A DNA stretch of 64,000 nucleotides from Plecoglossus altivelis (GCA_036571765.1 BROE01000013.1:14899226-14963225); one strand, 5' to 3'. Positions 14,401 to 29,440 are shown, counted from the stretch's first letter. A program made the numbers and translations. The notes: generated by a model not told the origin, from the sequence alone.

Positions 14401-17400
14401 AGAAGTGTCTTATCTCTCCCAGTGATTGCATAATCACTATTGGCACTTGCAAACCTTCATGATATCCGTCAACACACTAATGTTTTTCTCATCAGAAGCA
14501 GCCAGTAATAAAACAAGCCAGCTTAACCTTGAACCCTTACTATTCTAAAAGAGCCCATTAGCAACAGGGTGAAGACTGTTTAAGCCACATAAAAACACAT
14601 TACTCCTTCAAATCAACAAATCTGTATTTGTCTAAAAATTGCAACATTTAAATAGGCAATAGTATTTGGCTTCCAGAGTTCCAATGTAGCCCATGCTAAT
14701 TATACAGGAGGGAGTCTGTGTGGTCTGGGCTTGTTTTGTGTAACAGGTGTGATTTTGTGGTTTGTATATTAAAGTTTACACAGAAATAAAATGTGGTCTC
14801 ACTAATGCAATTTTGGGATGTATTTAAACTATTAATCAAAACCAGATCGGAAATGAATGACATTGGATAGGCTAGGAACTCTTCTGTATACACGTTTATA
14901 AAGAAAAAAATAGTAATGCATGTATATGTATGTAATCCATACATGTCATTTGATGTTGTTGAGTATTCCTGTTTACAGGCCTGTTTATGTAATGGTCAGT
15001 GGTGGGATTCTGATGAAGTGAACCTCTCATGGACAGAGAAGATACAGTGATGTTGAAGTCAGCGTTTAACGTGCTACTGAGTCAGGATGGCTTCCAACAT
15101 ATGCAAGGATCATAACATGTCTTTGAGAGGAATTTGTGGGCTTTCAGTGCGTATTCGCATATGTGTCAGCTACTGTAGCATGTGTGCATTGACCTTACTC
15201 AAAATGTGGGTTACGGGCTTATTCTCTGTTATTAAATGATATTCAATTGATTTGTTCCTAAAAGGTTTTGAGACTTCATATGTACTAATATTATTTACCC
15301 CTCTTCCACTTTCCAATTAAGCGTTCGGGGTGCTTAAACTCACCTGAGTATATGAATGATTATTACTGTAACACCTTTAAAAGGATCAATATCGTGCATT
15401 TTGCCAGTGCAAACCAGAAGACCGGCAGTACTGTGTGGAGATGTGTGTAGAGACACTCAGGAGCAATGGCTAATGATGCTCTCAGTCCCTTGGCTTCAGT
15501 GGGTAAACTTATCAATTAGAGGGTAGGGAGGCACTAATGAGGTCCCTGGCCAGTTTGGGTGTGGGGGAGTGAAGTAGAGATGAAGGGATCTTTAGGGGTC
15601 TGTGCAAAATGCCTTCTCTCTCACTGACATGCCCACTAGCCCAGAAGCTAGAAGGAGAAATGTTTGGAAAGAAAAACATGAAAAGTAACATTTTACATAA
15701 TATTATTAGAAACACTGAACAATAGAATTGCTATAACAATGTTTTTTTTTTCCTCTACAGTATCTGCATGCGATATTGTAGATGCTTCATTTTGATCAAA
15801 TGTGTTGTAGAGATAAGTATTTTTTGCCTTGTCTGTTTTTCTGGTTAATAGCCATTAAAATGAGCTGTTCCATTCTTCAAAGAGATTGATGATCCCAGAC
15901 TCCATTGGTTCTTTCAACCAAAATTGCATTTCAGTTGTGCAAAGGTAATGGGGTCAATATGTAATCTTGAGGGCTATAATTGTTCTCATGCATAATTTAA
16001 TTTCATAGATATAATACGCCAGATAAAAAATGCTGCCATATTGTCTCCTTTAGATCTTGTGGAATTCTAAAAGTACTGTTATGGATTGTGTTGTGTTTGA
16101 AAAGTGGAGGTCTTGAAAATAGAGGTCTTGTATAAAGTGCTATACTTGCACATGATAGTAGGTAATACTCTTCAAAGATTATTGTAGACTACAGCTTTAT
16201 TTTCACCCAGGTATCTGTACAGTACAACCCAAAGGAATAAATGGAGCGAAATAATCAAAATACATTTGAAAACCATGCCCTTGTGCATCAGATTCCATGG
16301 TTTAGGTCAATCATTTAAGGTATTTCACCTTAAGTGTCCCATCATCACAATCTTAGATTCAGTTTGATGTCCAAGCGACTAAAGATACATTAATTTAAAT
16401 CTCTGCTTTGTCTGAAAGATCGTGTTTCAGAGGAATGTAATGTTTTTCAAAATATAATATCTTCTTGAATTAACATTTTTTTCAACAATCGACACAAAAA
16501 ACTGTGATTTTCAGTCTCCATTAAGGAATCCTTATTGTATATTAAAGCTGTGATTGGAAATGAAAAGACAGCTATTATAGACTAGATTATAGATGCATTC
16601 AGTAATGGCTGATCGCCCAAAATTTCAAAATAAAGTCACATTATAGGGTTAGACTTAACTTATGTCAAGAACAAGTCAATTTGCAGACTTCAAAATCTTA
16701 ATGTCTAAATGTAAACTGTCTAGACAGCAGACACCTTGTCCAAATGTAATTCCAAATGAATATCAGTTGTCAAGACAGCTGACTTTTCTTGGCTTACTAT
16801 TATATCAAATGAATGGCCAATGTCCAGGAGGCTTAATGTTGTCCAGATAAAATATAAAATGAACGGGCAGTGTAAGGCAGACCATTTGTCAATATGCAAT
16901 ATAAAATGATTTGTCTTTATTCAAAAGACTGACATTTTGTTCAGTTATGATATATCATATACATCCAAGCAGCAGTGGCAGATTCCTCCTCAAAACGGCA
17001 AAATGACCTTATTGTAAAATGCATATTCGAGGGTGAGACTCATCTGCAGACAAAGGAACCATTAAAGTACATTTCCCTCCTGCAAATTCTAAATCTCTGC
17101 ATGGGCAGAGAATGGACCACACCATACCTGACTATAGCTGGATATACTCTATGTTATATACTGATCTGCAAAATAAATCTGCTGCACCTTTTTCTTTCCT
17201 TTCCAAAACAATTGAGTAGGAAACTTCAAATGAAACCTTCTGTTCCTAACAAACATTTTCCTCCATACTGAGCAATCATTAATATCAGCTCTAAAATTCT
17301 CATGAGCGCCAAGAAATTTGAATCATCGTCTTTGAGTTGATCGAATCAAATATTGAAATCTATATCTAAAATTTATCCAGACATTTTCTGATTATAAGCT

Positions 17401-17634
17401 GTGGTACCCACTCAAACTGCTCACATCCACGATATTTCAGAGTTTGAACATGCATGTATTGCATTTGCTTTTCACTTTATAAGTTTGATTCCGAACAAAC
17501 TTGTGTTTTGCTGAGAGAATACCATTAAAGTTGCAGCTTAGTGTCAGGTTCACAAGGGTCAGCTAGTATCAGTATAGGAGTTGGTTCAGTGTACAGGAAG
17601 TAGAAGTAAATGTATCAGTAGAGTAAGTGTTCTA
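8421..17634. other. gene-free AT-rich flank
   Basis: No gene recognised. Minor items: a tandem TAGCCTACAT-type unit, three copies at about 10652-10686; a CT-rich tract at 12485-12580; a CTCF-like core at 9854-9867 (minus); and a 12-base palindrome CTGTCTAGACAG near 16717. Otherwise I see nothing. Confidence 0.6.
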
Positions 17635-17635
17635 C

Positions 17636-17678
<43 letters not shown>

Positions 17679-17695
17679 ATTGTTGTTGTTGTTGT
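17636..17695 (+). repeat. (GTT)n trinucleotide microsatellite
   Basis: About 20 units of TTG/GTT with two interruptions (GAT and TAT). Confidence 0.95.
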
Positions 17696-20600
17696 ACTGA
17701 TATGCATCTTCTGGCCCTCTTGCCCCATGCTATCCCTTTGTACTGTATTTTCAGATCAGGTACACACAAACAAATGGAAATGTGCCCAATTAAGTATAAA
17801 TTAAGTATGCATTAATTAATATGATTTTACACTGATAATAAACTGCTAAAAATTTCCAAAATGTCCCAGTTAACCCAAAAATGTATTCACAACAGTATGT
17901 TGAATTTGTCATTACCTGCCTTGCTTCCCTGCATTTCTCAGAACACAGCTGGATTCAGGATTCTTACAGTGCTTTCCCATTCCAATTGAAGAGTTGTTCA
18001 TGTGTCACGGTTCAAAAAAAATAATTATGAAATGTAATAGTTATTTCCTCATTGATTAACAATTTCAGAAGCTATGTCTTTCATACAGTCATTACTGAAA
18101 CCAAAGCAGTGCGTCTGCAACAAACACAGATCAATCCTTTATTGTAGAGCTTTAAAGTTAAGTGACTCAGACTTCTCAATTATCTTACATTGAACGGAGT
18201 TTCCAATTCAAAGTAATTTGAAACATCACAATTTAAGTGGTTTCTGCTGTGAAGTACAGATCACATGGAATATTTGAATTACCACTCAACAAATTTGAAT
18301 TTCATAATGACTTTAAAGTTGACTGTGCATATGTTTAGGCACCTTAAATATGTCGTTGTACATAATGGTGACTTTGAAATACATCAAGTAACCCAGTGTA
18401 ACTGACATGCATTTTAACACCCGACATTCAGACTCACAATTCCTGTGGCCTTATCATCTATCCATATCTTGCTAAAAGAAAAGAAGGGAGATCTCAAGGT
18501 AGTTTACCTTGACCATCTCAGAAGTTGTCGCACCCCAGCAGTTTTTGTGGTTCTTCTGTCTTCACCAGAAACACATAGTTTAGTCAAATTCAAGTGCCGT
18601 GTAGAAGTACCTTGAACACTACTTTCGGTTTTCCAAATTGGTGCTCTTCACATTATCCATATTTCCAGCTTTTTAGAGAGCATCCCTGTAGAGGGCCAGT
18701 CAAATAAGCCAAATGTTTAAAACAGCGTCATTTTATGTATCACATCTGTAACTGATTAATTCAGGTGTAGAATACAATTTGTATTTGTCTTTTAGAAAAC
18801 TTATCTATGTTTTGGAGGTCACATGCAGAATACAACTCTAATAATAACAACAAAGTGCGGTTCCTCAATCATCAAAGGTTAATCATTCCAGAAGTAAGGG
18901 CATCAGGCCTGGATATAGAAGAGGTTCCACACAAGCCTTGTTGATGGATGATACTGAGTGAGAACAGTTGTCTGGTTTCCTTTGTCACTGCTGAAGCTAT
19001 TGGAAGTAGGGGATGAGGTTCACAAGGAGAAGACCACTCCACCGCTCCCTCCATCGGCAAATTGCAATCTCATCCCACGTATAACTCCCACTGATATCTG
19101 ACTATTTAAATATACAGGATTTATCTGCCAGTTTGGGGTTTCTTACCACTGACAGACCCCCGCTACATCCCCAACCCATTACCTGATCTAGAACTACTCT
19201 TCCTGCTATACAAGCACTTTTTGAAAACTGCTAACTGCAAAACTAATTTGTTCATTGATTAAAACTAACTAAAGTCTATCACGGTGTGCTTCTGGTGTCT
19301 CCTTTGTTTGTTTTTGGTTTAAAGTCTGCAAGATGTTTTTTCTCAATCTTCTTTCTGGAACCTGCAGTTTTCCATCCATGACATTGATCTATGAAACATC
19401 TGGATCATTTTCCTTCTCATATCCAAATACACACATGGACTTAAGGGGATATATCTTGTACACACTGTCCACACATCCTCTCCCATATCAACACAGACTA
19501 CAAAGTACTGATTATATTAGTTGTGAAACATCATATCTCACCAGCCAAGTCTGGTTTCTTAATCCTGCCTTTTGAATCTTAACTTTCTTATTATGCTGGG
19601 ATTTGCCATCTGATCAAGCTCTCTAAAGGATATACACAAAGACATAGCTAATTAGGGATAGATGGCTGAATTCCAATATCAGGAGAATGAAAAGACCTCT
19701 GCTTGTCTATGCTTTAGTGTACAAATCATTTAACCCCGAAAAGAAAAGGGGGCATATAGCAGCATTAATAGAGAAATGAGGCTATGGGACCCTGTAATGG
19801 GAAGTTCTATTGGGGGTATTCAAAGGATCGTGGTGGTGAATGAGGAGGACGGTGTCACAATGCTGCCCCTGCCACAACAACACAGAAAGATTAGCTCAAT
19901 TGCGTTGTGGGAATATTGTTTGAACGTGCCATTGTAAAGGAAAACATTGTTTGTTTGGCTTCAAAAAGACTTTGGATCAGTCAAAGCCTATGAACCACAC
20001 TCAGTAAAAACAATCTATATCATCATTGGATGCTTCTAGAATGTAGCTTTTTACGTTTTACATCAAAGTATTTTTTTGCATTTACTTTTCTGTCAGTTGT
20101 GTCTTGTGCAGAATGGTTCATCCCAAGGTAAAACACCAGGTTTTAGGTAGGGCACACAGTAGAACCAGGCTGGATGATACGTCAACGAAAAAAGAAAAAA
20201 CAGCAAACCAGTCCACGTCAGTCATCTGTAACTCCAACTGTCAATCCTCCACCTTCAGCCATCTCACTCTGACACAGTCCTCCGTCATGAGCCTCCAGCA
20301 GGATTATGGGACTATAGATCCATATTCTCTGAGCAGAGAAGTCTATTTGTCACTAATCCAACAGCCATTCGTCAGATTGGTTGCGAGATAGAGGGAGAGG
20401 ACACCTATTTGTTGTCACTAGAGGAGTTAATCCTTCCTGAAATCTGGAGGGTTGTCCAGAGCTAGACGTAAGGTGTGAGCTCTGACAGGAGCAGGGACAG
20501 AGAGGTGGTGAAATACCTACATGTTCCTTCATATGGTGATAATAAATGACTTAAGGGTCACCTTGACATGTCTTCAGACATCACACTGCTAATTTATCAT

Positions 20601-23600
20601 TCAGTAGATTAGTGATCAAGTCTATTAGAACCATTTACAATATTTTGTGAATGTATGTTCTGAACTATTGGAAATATGTGTGGTGGTGTTCTGTTTTCTG
20701 AGCCTGTGCACTTGATGATTCTAAGCACCACAGCCAATGTAATATGTTACCAACATAACTCTTCTCTCGCATAGGATGCTGTTGGGAATGTTGACAGCTG
20801 AATGTGTGAAATCTGACTGAAATATTGCTTCTTTCAAAGGGAACTTGTTTCCTCATGTCATTCAGTAGTTTTGTTTTAGCCATTAGCAGGAGGATCATGT
20901 ACGTTTTCCTGGAATCAATCATGCTGTACTTTAATTTAGCATATGTTGGCCAAGATAGATGACCATTTCCATCTAATGGTTATACTGTAAATGCGTTACC
21001 ATCTTTACTCACCAACCAAGTACAATATGTGATTTGTTGGACACCTGGAAACTGACATAGAATGTGTCACATCACTTCAATTCAATGTTACCAGGAATAA
21101 AGTAGATCTGAACTGACATGGTGTACCAACTGCATTCACAATTGTACTTATCTACTAACAATATAAATACTGTACTATAATGAAATCTATTTGAGATTGT
21201 GATCCGTAAATTAACGTTGAAGCGCAGTATTTCTACCAAGGTAGATTATCTTTGTTTTTCAAGGCCATCTTTAGTGCATCATTTGTAATCTCTCATTTTT
21301 GTTTGCCAATGTAAATCCGTCTAAGCTCATTGTGGAGACTCCAGATTAATTTCTGTGTTTAAGACTATACAAGAACAATAATGTGGAATAATCACTAGAG
21401 TTTTGCTTGTACAGGATTACCCACACGGTTACACTTCGGGATATGCATTGATTGAAAATTAATCTACATTCTTTCCGGGCCAAAAGGTCAGCACAGATCA
21501 ACTGAAAGGTTTGGATTCACCTTTTCTACAAAGCATTTATCCATCTCTGAATGTTCCCCCCCAAAAAACTGTCTTAGTACACTCCCATCAACATTAGTAC
21601 TTCTGGTTAATTTAGCATGGTTTTGAGGTACTGCAAGGGTCATAACCCTTCTCATGACCTCTCTGTCTGAGATAAAAGATTATGTATTAAATTCAGTTTG
21701 AGTAAATTGGATTAGGATATTAAACCCAGAACATTTTGATAAGTCTAAAAATATGTTCCTCAAGATTGTCACTAATGTAACAGTAGTGATTTTCCCTCTG
21801 CTCCTAAATCTTACTTATTCCCAGTAAATTAGTCACTCATGTATTGACTGAAAGCAGATGAAGGTAGACGTAACCTTTAATAAACCATTTCCTTGTATAA
21901 AAACGAGGAAATATGCAGGTGATTGATTTGCTACCATGAACATTAATCAATGTTTATAAACCATGTGTTAAATAGTATGCTCAGAACTAGTTAGGCTTAA
22001 GTAATTGGCCTTGCACCAATAAAGCAGGAGAAAATAAGCCTGGGGGACTCCTTTCAGACTTTAGACATACTTTTACACACAACTTGACAAACAACATATG
22101 GATATGGTTCCATTATGCACTGTACACAACATTCACAAATGCAAGTCAAGAATGTCAAAAATACATTTGGTTTTACATATCTTAGTAAGTGTTTTCATGA
22201 GTCATTCCAGTCATTTACATGGAGAGAAAAAAAAAACTAAACATGAACATGATTACTGTGGCAAGACCTTTCTCTTATCTTTAAGTTTTCCACTGTAACA
22301 AGGTATTATCCAGTAGATAAATAACATACTTTTATACACACAATTTAGCTTAGCACAAGACTCCAAGGTTTCCTTACTCGTTCAAAGAGAGTTTTCTTGT
22401 GCATCTAACATGGTATACTTCAGGTACTTCAATATAGTTTAAACATAACATCAGAATGATTAGTTTTTTGAGAAGTATGTAATGACCCATTGGCCACAGA
22501 TGTTCCAGCAGCTGCTGATCTCTGTTAACCTGTCCTGGCATTCCTTCTGCTGTTTCCTCCTCACACTATACTGTAATGCTGCTTGAATCCATATCAGCAA
22601 AGACTCTGGCTACATGGGAAGTTTTGAAAAATAAGGTTTCATTTCAACCGATCAAACAACAACAAAAATCTAATTTGTATATTGCAATTCAGTGGAGTCA
22701 GAGACTGTATCATTAGTTTTCATAATACATGATAATTCTGTGATGAGAGTGACTGGATGCTCACTCTCTAATTAAACTTGTGGAGCATGACTACGTAATA
22801 AATGACTTGAGTCCATTTTTCCACGATGTGTCATGCAGGTACAGAGAGAGACCTGCATGCTGATGCAGACAATCTGAAGGGGCTTGAATACAGGGGCTTC
22901 TAGAGATGATGGAGGGGGAACACTCTGGTGAGCCATGTTCTCTCAGCTAAGATGCTTTTCTCGAAAAAGTGCCGTTCTTGAAGAGGTGGTTCGACAGCTC
23001 CATGGACAAGTGGACAATGTCCTCTGTGAGATTCCATGTCATGATTGACTGAGCAGTCATTTAAAGCACAAGAGATGCAGAAATTAGGATGCAGCACTCT
23101 CAACCAGCAGCCCAGTGCTGCAGCCCAATCTTGTTTTTAGAGGGTTTGAGTTTGTCTGTTATTCCTCAAGATTTTCCCTGCAGTTTTTGCAAATAATTAC
23201 ATTTATTTTGAACATACTGCACGTCTACATGGGGTCATTTAGATTGAGGGGAAATAAAATCCAGTTTGCTGACTGTTTAACTGGCCCTATGTACTACCCA
23301 CAAATAAACCAAACATGATAGTTGTCTGACATAATGTTACTAGTTGTACTCCTGCTAAACAATAAATCAAGCCTGAATGGTTAATGGTTTAAGAGGTGTG
23401 TAAAGTAAAAAATAGATGTAAATAGGTAAATAGGTAATATTAGGTGTTATAGTAGTGAGTATATTTAGTAATGGAAGGGTTTTTATACCATATTAACCGT
23501 AATAAGAAAATATGACACAATGCTAAAATTGTTCACCCTCCTTCAACTCTAATCCTTGTTGCTATCTCCAAGGGTGGACTTGGGCTGGATAAACAAACCT

Positions 23601-26500
23601 AAACAAAAGGAATGCTGAAGAGGAAACATGTGGCTTGCAAGTGAATCAAGCAATCCCTGATAACACACAGACCCTGCAGGCATTCATATTCTACACAGCA
23701 GATGCCTGGGGGAATCATATTGGTATTAACTAAGACAGCCTCTGGGAAAACAACACCTGATCAAGATTGGTCTCTTATCAGAGCTTAGGCTGAATGGAAT
23801 GGGTCTGATAAAAAAACTAAATCTCTGAGAAGTCAGGGAGACATAGAGGAGAGATTCACATCTGTAAAACAAGAGGCTGTTTGCGAGGAGGAGATTGAGA
23901 GGATGAAGTTGGCTGGTTCACATGACTACCACATGCTTGGTGTGTTTTATGCATTTGACATCTTCTTGATCAGTATGGTTCATCTGGTGTTGTGCAGGGA
24001 CATCAGACAGTGTGCACGGAGCACAGAAGTGAACATGACCAATCTCAGATATACAGATTGCATGTTGTCAGTACAGTTATTTCAGTCACGATTTACTTGC
24101 TGTGTATCACATTCAGGAAATTATACATTGAATATTTTCAGTGGAGTGGGGAATTGTGAGGACAAGGGCACACTGTCTTGCTTTGAACAGACCATGCAAC
24201 ATGTTTGGTAGATGTTGTGCTTTGCTAATTCATCTGTGATCCACATAGACAATAATAACAAAATAGCACATTGCTTTCCGTGTTATATCACCATGTTATT
24301 TATTTCTTACCACCTTTACATAAATGCAATAAACCTACAATGGCAAATGTCTAAACAAGATAAACACTGGATAAGCTCCAGTAATGAGATTAGGAATCCT
24401 GATGGGAAATGTGAGGGCGAAAAACATTGAATTATTTTTCAGGTAATACTGATATGTGTCATCCAGCTGTGGGATTGTTAATTGGGCTTTTTGAATGCAG
24501 CAGTTCTTCACTGCAGGAGCGATAATGAGCAGACAGGTAAGAGTCAAAGATCAACAAGGACCTGCTGAGACTAACTACTCCCTCCATCTCCATCAGAGGC
24601 GAAGGCAGAAGGATTGATGGTTCCTAGTCCTCTCGATTGAACCTTACAGCATGTTATCTGTCAGGCTGGTCTGGGGCTTCAATAGATTTCTAACTATCTG
24701 TTTTATGCCACACAGTATTGCATCATGACTAGTGAGCGTGGTTTGAAGTCTGTCATTTCTCTTTGTTTTGAGAAAAGAGGTCAGGGGATTCTGTCATGAA
24801 GGTACAGTGATAACAACACATGTTCAAAGGTATCACTGAAGCATTACAGGGGAACATGGGACGTAGCAAAAGATACAACATATCACAGATTATTTTTAGA
24901 CCCTAAAATAGAAAAAAGAGAAGAAATTCCTATTCAGGTCACAGTGAGGTAGCTGATGTGATAATCCAGTTATTGATTGGACTCACATCTGTAAAGGAGC
25001 CTTCATTTGTGCCCAGCCTAGCAGCAGGGGGAAGCCAGCCCTCTGATGAGCTGTACCACAGCCAGAGTTGTTTGGACTTGCTTCCAGGGACAAGGTTCCC
25101 GAATTTGGCTCCCTCCACCACTCACCCCTAACTCACTTCATGTTCTCCCCCACAGGATAGCTCTTTCATGGGCTTGTTCCCCACGTCCAAAGCCCGTACA
25201 CCCTGGCCATATCCGATTACTTTGATGTTTTTTGTTTCTTTCTCTGTTAGAATATATATTATTTCTGTAATTTTCTCATTCCTTGTTCACGCCTGTGATC
25301 TAACAATTCAATGAAAATTAACCAATTGAATATCTGATGTTTTTAGAAAAACAACACTTTAAAAATATTTGTTTAAAAGAAAATCTACATGCCAAGCAAA
25401 ATGAAACATGAAGTTTTGTCAATATTTATTTTCATCCCCAGGTCATGCTCAAACTTATTTTCCTCAGGGGATCAGGTAGATTCATTGATTGCTGGAACAC
25501 AAAACCAAAAGTCTGCCTCAAAACCAACAAGATTTTGCAAGATATAACTCTTATCTCTCAATTATAGAGAGGAGCCTTGTATTAGGGTGGAACAAAACTG
25601 TGACAGCAGTTACACAGGGGCTTCAAGATTGCATGACCATCATGTCCTCTTGTCCTCTGCTGTGTCTTCTCCACTGTGCTCTGCTCCACTCAGTCCTTTG
25701 CTCCACCTGCCCCTACTTGTGACCATGTGTGCCATTAGCCCTTCTCTCAAAAACACGAACAGAAAAAGCCAGGTGTTCTAGTGGAAGAGAATAAAAATTA
25801 CCTTTTATCCAACAGCATTATAGTATTTGTTTGTGTCTAATGCAACTAACATTTACTCAATTGATTAAAACCTTACTTATCCACTCCGTAACAAATGGAA
25901 ATAGAACACCATTACTCCATGAAATGCTGTGTGTAAAGCTACAAGATTTTTTTCTCCCGATTATCCCCGTGACTACTATAGTCATTACAGTTATTTGCGA
26001 CTAACTTTATACAGTCTAATGTTGTATGTAGTTAGGACAGCTGCTGAAGTAGCTCCTTGAGCCGCAGCTCTCCAATCTGCGCTGCCTCCAGGGTGATTAG
26101 ATGTTATTGTTGATAAGTGTACTTCCTGGCTGTGCTGGCTGCCGGAACACTTGGGGAAACAGTGGCACTCCAGCAGTATCATCTGATTGGCTCCTTTTCT
26201 GTCAACACATCCCAATGCAAACACACGCACATGCACTCGCACACGCAAGCAGTCACGCACACTCCTTTTTTACGTACAAAGATGTTCCCATTAAGCTGCT
26301 CGTTTAGTTCATTTCACATTCATTAGCAAATATCCTGCGCCACATAATAAACAATAAGCATTTCTCATCCCAACTTCATGAAGAGCAATCCATTATTTTA
26401 TCTTGTCTATCTTTCCCTCATGTACAATAGAGGTGTATCTTAGACTGTCCTTGAACCACTAAAACTGGATTTCTAATTGGAAGCAGGGTATTTGTCTTCT
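17696..26500. other. gene-free AT-rich flank
   Basis: No gene, no clear repeat family. Open frames of 60-102 codons occur (for example about 23903-24211) but none shows a recognisable domain, splice pattern or family motif. Confidence 0.55.
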
Positions 26501-26529
26501 AGCTGCTTAGAGGAGAAAGAAAAAAGGAC

Positions 26530-27310
26530 ACTTGTTTTAATTAACCTCATTAGGCATAGTCATTTAAAGATGGCCGTTCATAAATGAGGTTGCGGTTGGG
26601 GCTTCACTGCAGGTGCAGTGGTTCACATGATGAGTAGGACTGTTGTTGTTTACCCTTCCCAATCAAATATGTAAAGTGTTCATAGCAAGAGTCTGACCCT
26701 CAGAAAGTTTGGTTTCGTGTATTATACGATAACCTCACCACTCACAGTCTAGAGTGTCAGACTTCAGGATATTTCCATAAATATGCAACAGTATTTCACC
26801 TGAACCTTTCATCAATATTTGAAATTAATGGCCAGATTCAAAGAGTTTCATAATATGATGAATGGTGTTCTCTGATCTCTGACATTATTTTAATGCCCTT
26901 TAGCGCGGTACTGAATACGCTGAGATGATCAAACTCTCACCATTATGAAATCAATCAAGAATCTAAATGACCTTATTTTGCAAAGTAGCCTCTCAGACAA
27001 ATGAATATTTAATGACAACATTATCATTCAGAAAAAATAGCTCATGTTAAATCAGCTCAAAGTAAGAAGTGCTTTGTGTGAAACCCATTTAAATGGGGTT
27101 TTGCCAATCAGGTGTTGTGCATTGAACTAGCTCAACTTCATTAGTATTCATAACACACCTACTTATGAAGAGTTGTAAGGTATATGTTTTAATTAGCCAT
27201 TCCTCCAGTGACTTGGGCCTGGGAGACAATGCGATTAAGTAAAATGTTAATCAAAATGGAAAAAGAATCCTAATTGTTTTCACACCATCTCTCCTGTGTC
27301 TGGGTACAGA
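26530..27310. promoter_or_regulatory. candidate conserved non-coding stretch
   Basis: About 780 repeat-free bases dense in homeodomain-type cores: TTTTAATTAACC near 26536, TTTTAATTAGCC near 27188 and CTAATTG near 27270. The composition resembles vertebrate developmental enhancers. This is pattern recognition, not an alignment. Confidence 0.25.
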
Positions 27311-28289
27311 AATAATTCTACGAAACGTTTCTTCTTTCTTTTCCCCCTCTATAATCTACTACTCAAGATGAGGATGGCCTACTTAAATGGGTTCCCAGGA
27401 CACCTTCTTTAAGCACACGTGTCTACCTGTGGTCTTCACTACAGCAAGAAGACTATCTTTATGGCTTCACGTCTTTGTACAGAACCAGCATTTGGTAACC
27501 CAACACATTAGATTACAAATCGCAATGTTTTTGCTTCTTGTGGTGTATCTTTTTGTATCTGTCAGATTATAAAACATAGATTAAGAGATGATTAGATGAT
27601 GTTTCTTCTACATCTAAAATATATCTTTGAATAAATCTGTCTTTATGGCCATTGTTGTACATTGACTTTGATGCTTACATATGTAATTAAAATAGTTTAA
27701 TTATTTGTACAAAATAAATGGAGAAAATGTCAAACATGACATGAACACAAACATTAAATGCTACAGAAAAAGTACAATTATATAGTTCTGTCTAATGTGT
27801 TTTAATAAATCAATATTTCTCAATCGAGGTTCCACATGCTGGGTAAGGATCAATAACTCAGATGTCCAGAGGAAGTAAAAATAGTTGATATTGACATGCA
27901 GTTCAACAGCTCCTATATTGACCTTAAATAAAGCACAGCAGGGCTTGTTTCTGTGAAGTATGGTAGGTTTATCATAATGCACAACATCTCTGCTTTTTCA
28001 TCCTCCTCAACTACGGCTTACACATAACAACATCCAATGGCTCATTACTTGAAGACTGAGCTTGTCAGCTGTTAAGAGACCTTGTTTACTGCACCACCCT
28101 CCGAGCAAGACAGTGGGTGAACCATGATGATAGAAATACTTATTTATTGATCGACTCAGACAGACCACTTTTAATATATGTTTGCTTGCACACAGTTCAG
28201 TCTATCCAACATCATGTTAGAGCAGAATTGAAACACATGAAGTTAATGTGGAAAACATTTTAGAAGATACAGCCTATCTGTGTACAGAC

Positions 28290-28480
28290 AGAGCTGTGTC
28301 ACTCGACTGCGGTTACGTAGAAGCAACGTGACGCATAATTATCTGGGAGCAATTATAGCCACACTGGGCTGTTAGCCGTGGTCAGATTTCCTGTTGCTGC
28401 CATGTTGCTGGTGAATAATTTATTACTGTGATCTGGGTCCAGTGACAACTGTGAAGATGATGAGATAAACAGTGGAAGCA
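28290..28480. promoter_or_regulatory. candidate conserved non-coding stretch
   Basis: Repeat-free stretch with several AT-hook/homeodomain-like cores (CATAATTATC, CAATTATAGCC, AATAATTTATTA) mixed with GC-richer pieces. It lies between AT-rich DNA and the CpG-dense block that follows 500 bases on. Confidence 0.22.
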
Positions 28481-28989
28481 TTTGTAGTCTGTTATAAGGC
28501 CGCGGGGAGTCATTAACCCTCTTGGTCTTTGTCTTCCCACATTTTTATGTTCTCACCTGCGATAGTGACATCCAGTGTGGTGCAATTTAGCTGTCATATC
28601 CATCCAAAAGCACTTACAGAAAAGTGAATGTGTGGTTTCATAATTTACTATTCCTATCTACTATTCCTTTCATTATTTCTGAGGGAGTTGAATTCCTAAC
28701 TTCTGTGATGCCAGAAGCTTTTGAACTATCAAGCATCACACACATATTCACAGCACAACCGCGATGAGCATCTTATAGATACTGCAAAACAACACATTTG
28801 TACAACAACCTTTCCCCAAGCACAGATGCTGGTGTTCAGCTTGTTATGGTACCCACCTGCCCCCTCAGCCCTGCCTAAGCCTGTTGCCCCCAGCCTGCCT
28901 CAGGTGCAGATTCTCTGCTCCCTGGTACTCGGCTAATGTGTGCAGCAGCAGCCCTGTCAGAGAGAAGCCTCATTGATTCATGGCCCCCA

Positions 28990-29440
28990 CGAAGGAATCT
29001 GACACTTTTTTATGGATCCCGGAGATAGGAGACAGCCTCGGAGCCTGCTGGAGAGCGTCATCTGCTCCTCCCTCCGCGCTGCTTCGCACCTCGCCGGGGA
29101 GAGAGAGAGGTCGAGCAGGGCCGCACAATCCCTGGGAGGAGAATTAGAGAATCCCTCCCGGGGACGAAAGGCGGGCGGGGGCTGGGGCGGCGGTGGGGGG
29201 CACGGATGGCTGGCTGAAGGTATAATGACCGTTGAGACCCTGGTTAATGGAGAGATAGTTCAGCCGTGTGGCTTCTCTCCTCTCCCTTACGTCCTCCCCT
29301 TCTCCCCTCCATCCTCCCCCAGGCCAACAGAGAGGAGCGAGGGGGCAGAGAGAGGGTTGGCCCACCCGCCGCACAGTGACAGGTAGTGGAGGGTGAGACG
29401 ACGCAGCTGGCTGCCCTGGTCAGGCCTGCGAGGCTCCACA
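28990..29440. promoter_or_regulatory. orphan CpG-dense block downstream of cdh11
   Basis: About 19 CpGs in the first 243 bases and more after that, in an otherwise CpG-poor flank about 1.5-2 kb past the predicted cdh11 3' end. It holds G-rich runs (29168-29203) and poly-purine/pyrimidine pieces. A 124-codon frame across it (29012-29386, plus) is of low complexity and matches no family I know. It may be an unlinked promoter, enhancer or ncRNA start. Confidence 0.4.

Noticed and set aside
29012..29386. 124-codon plus-strand open frame
   Set aside because: Low-complexity Gly/Arg/Ser-rich translation of a G-rich CpG block; no family likeness.
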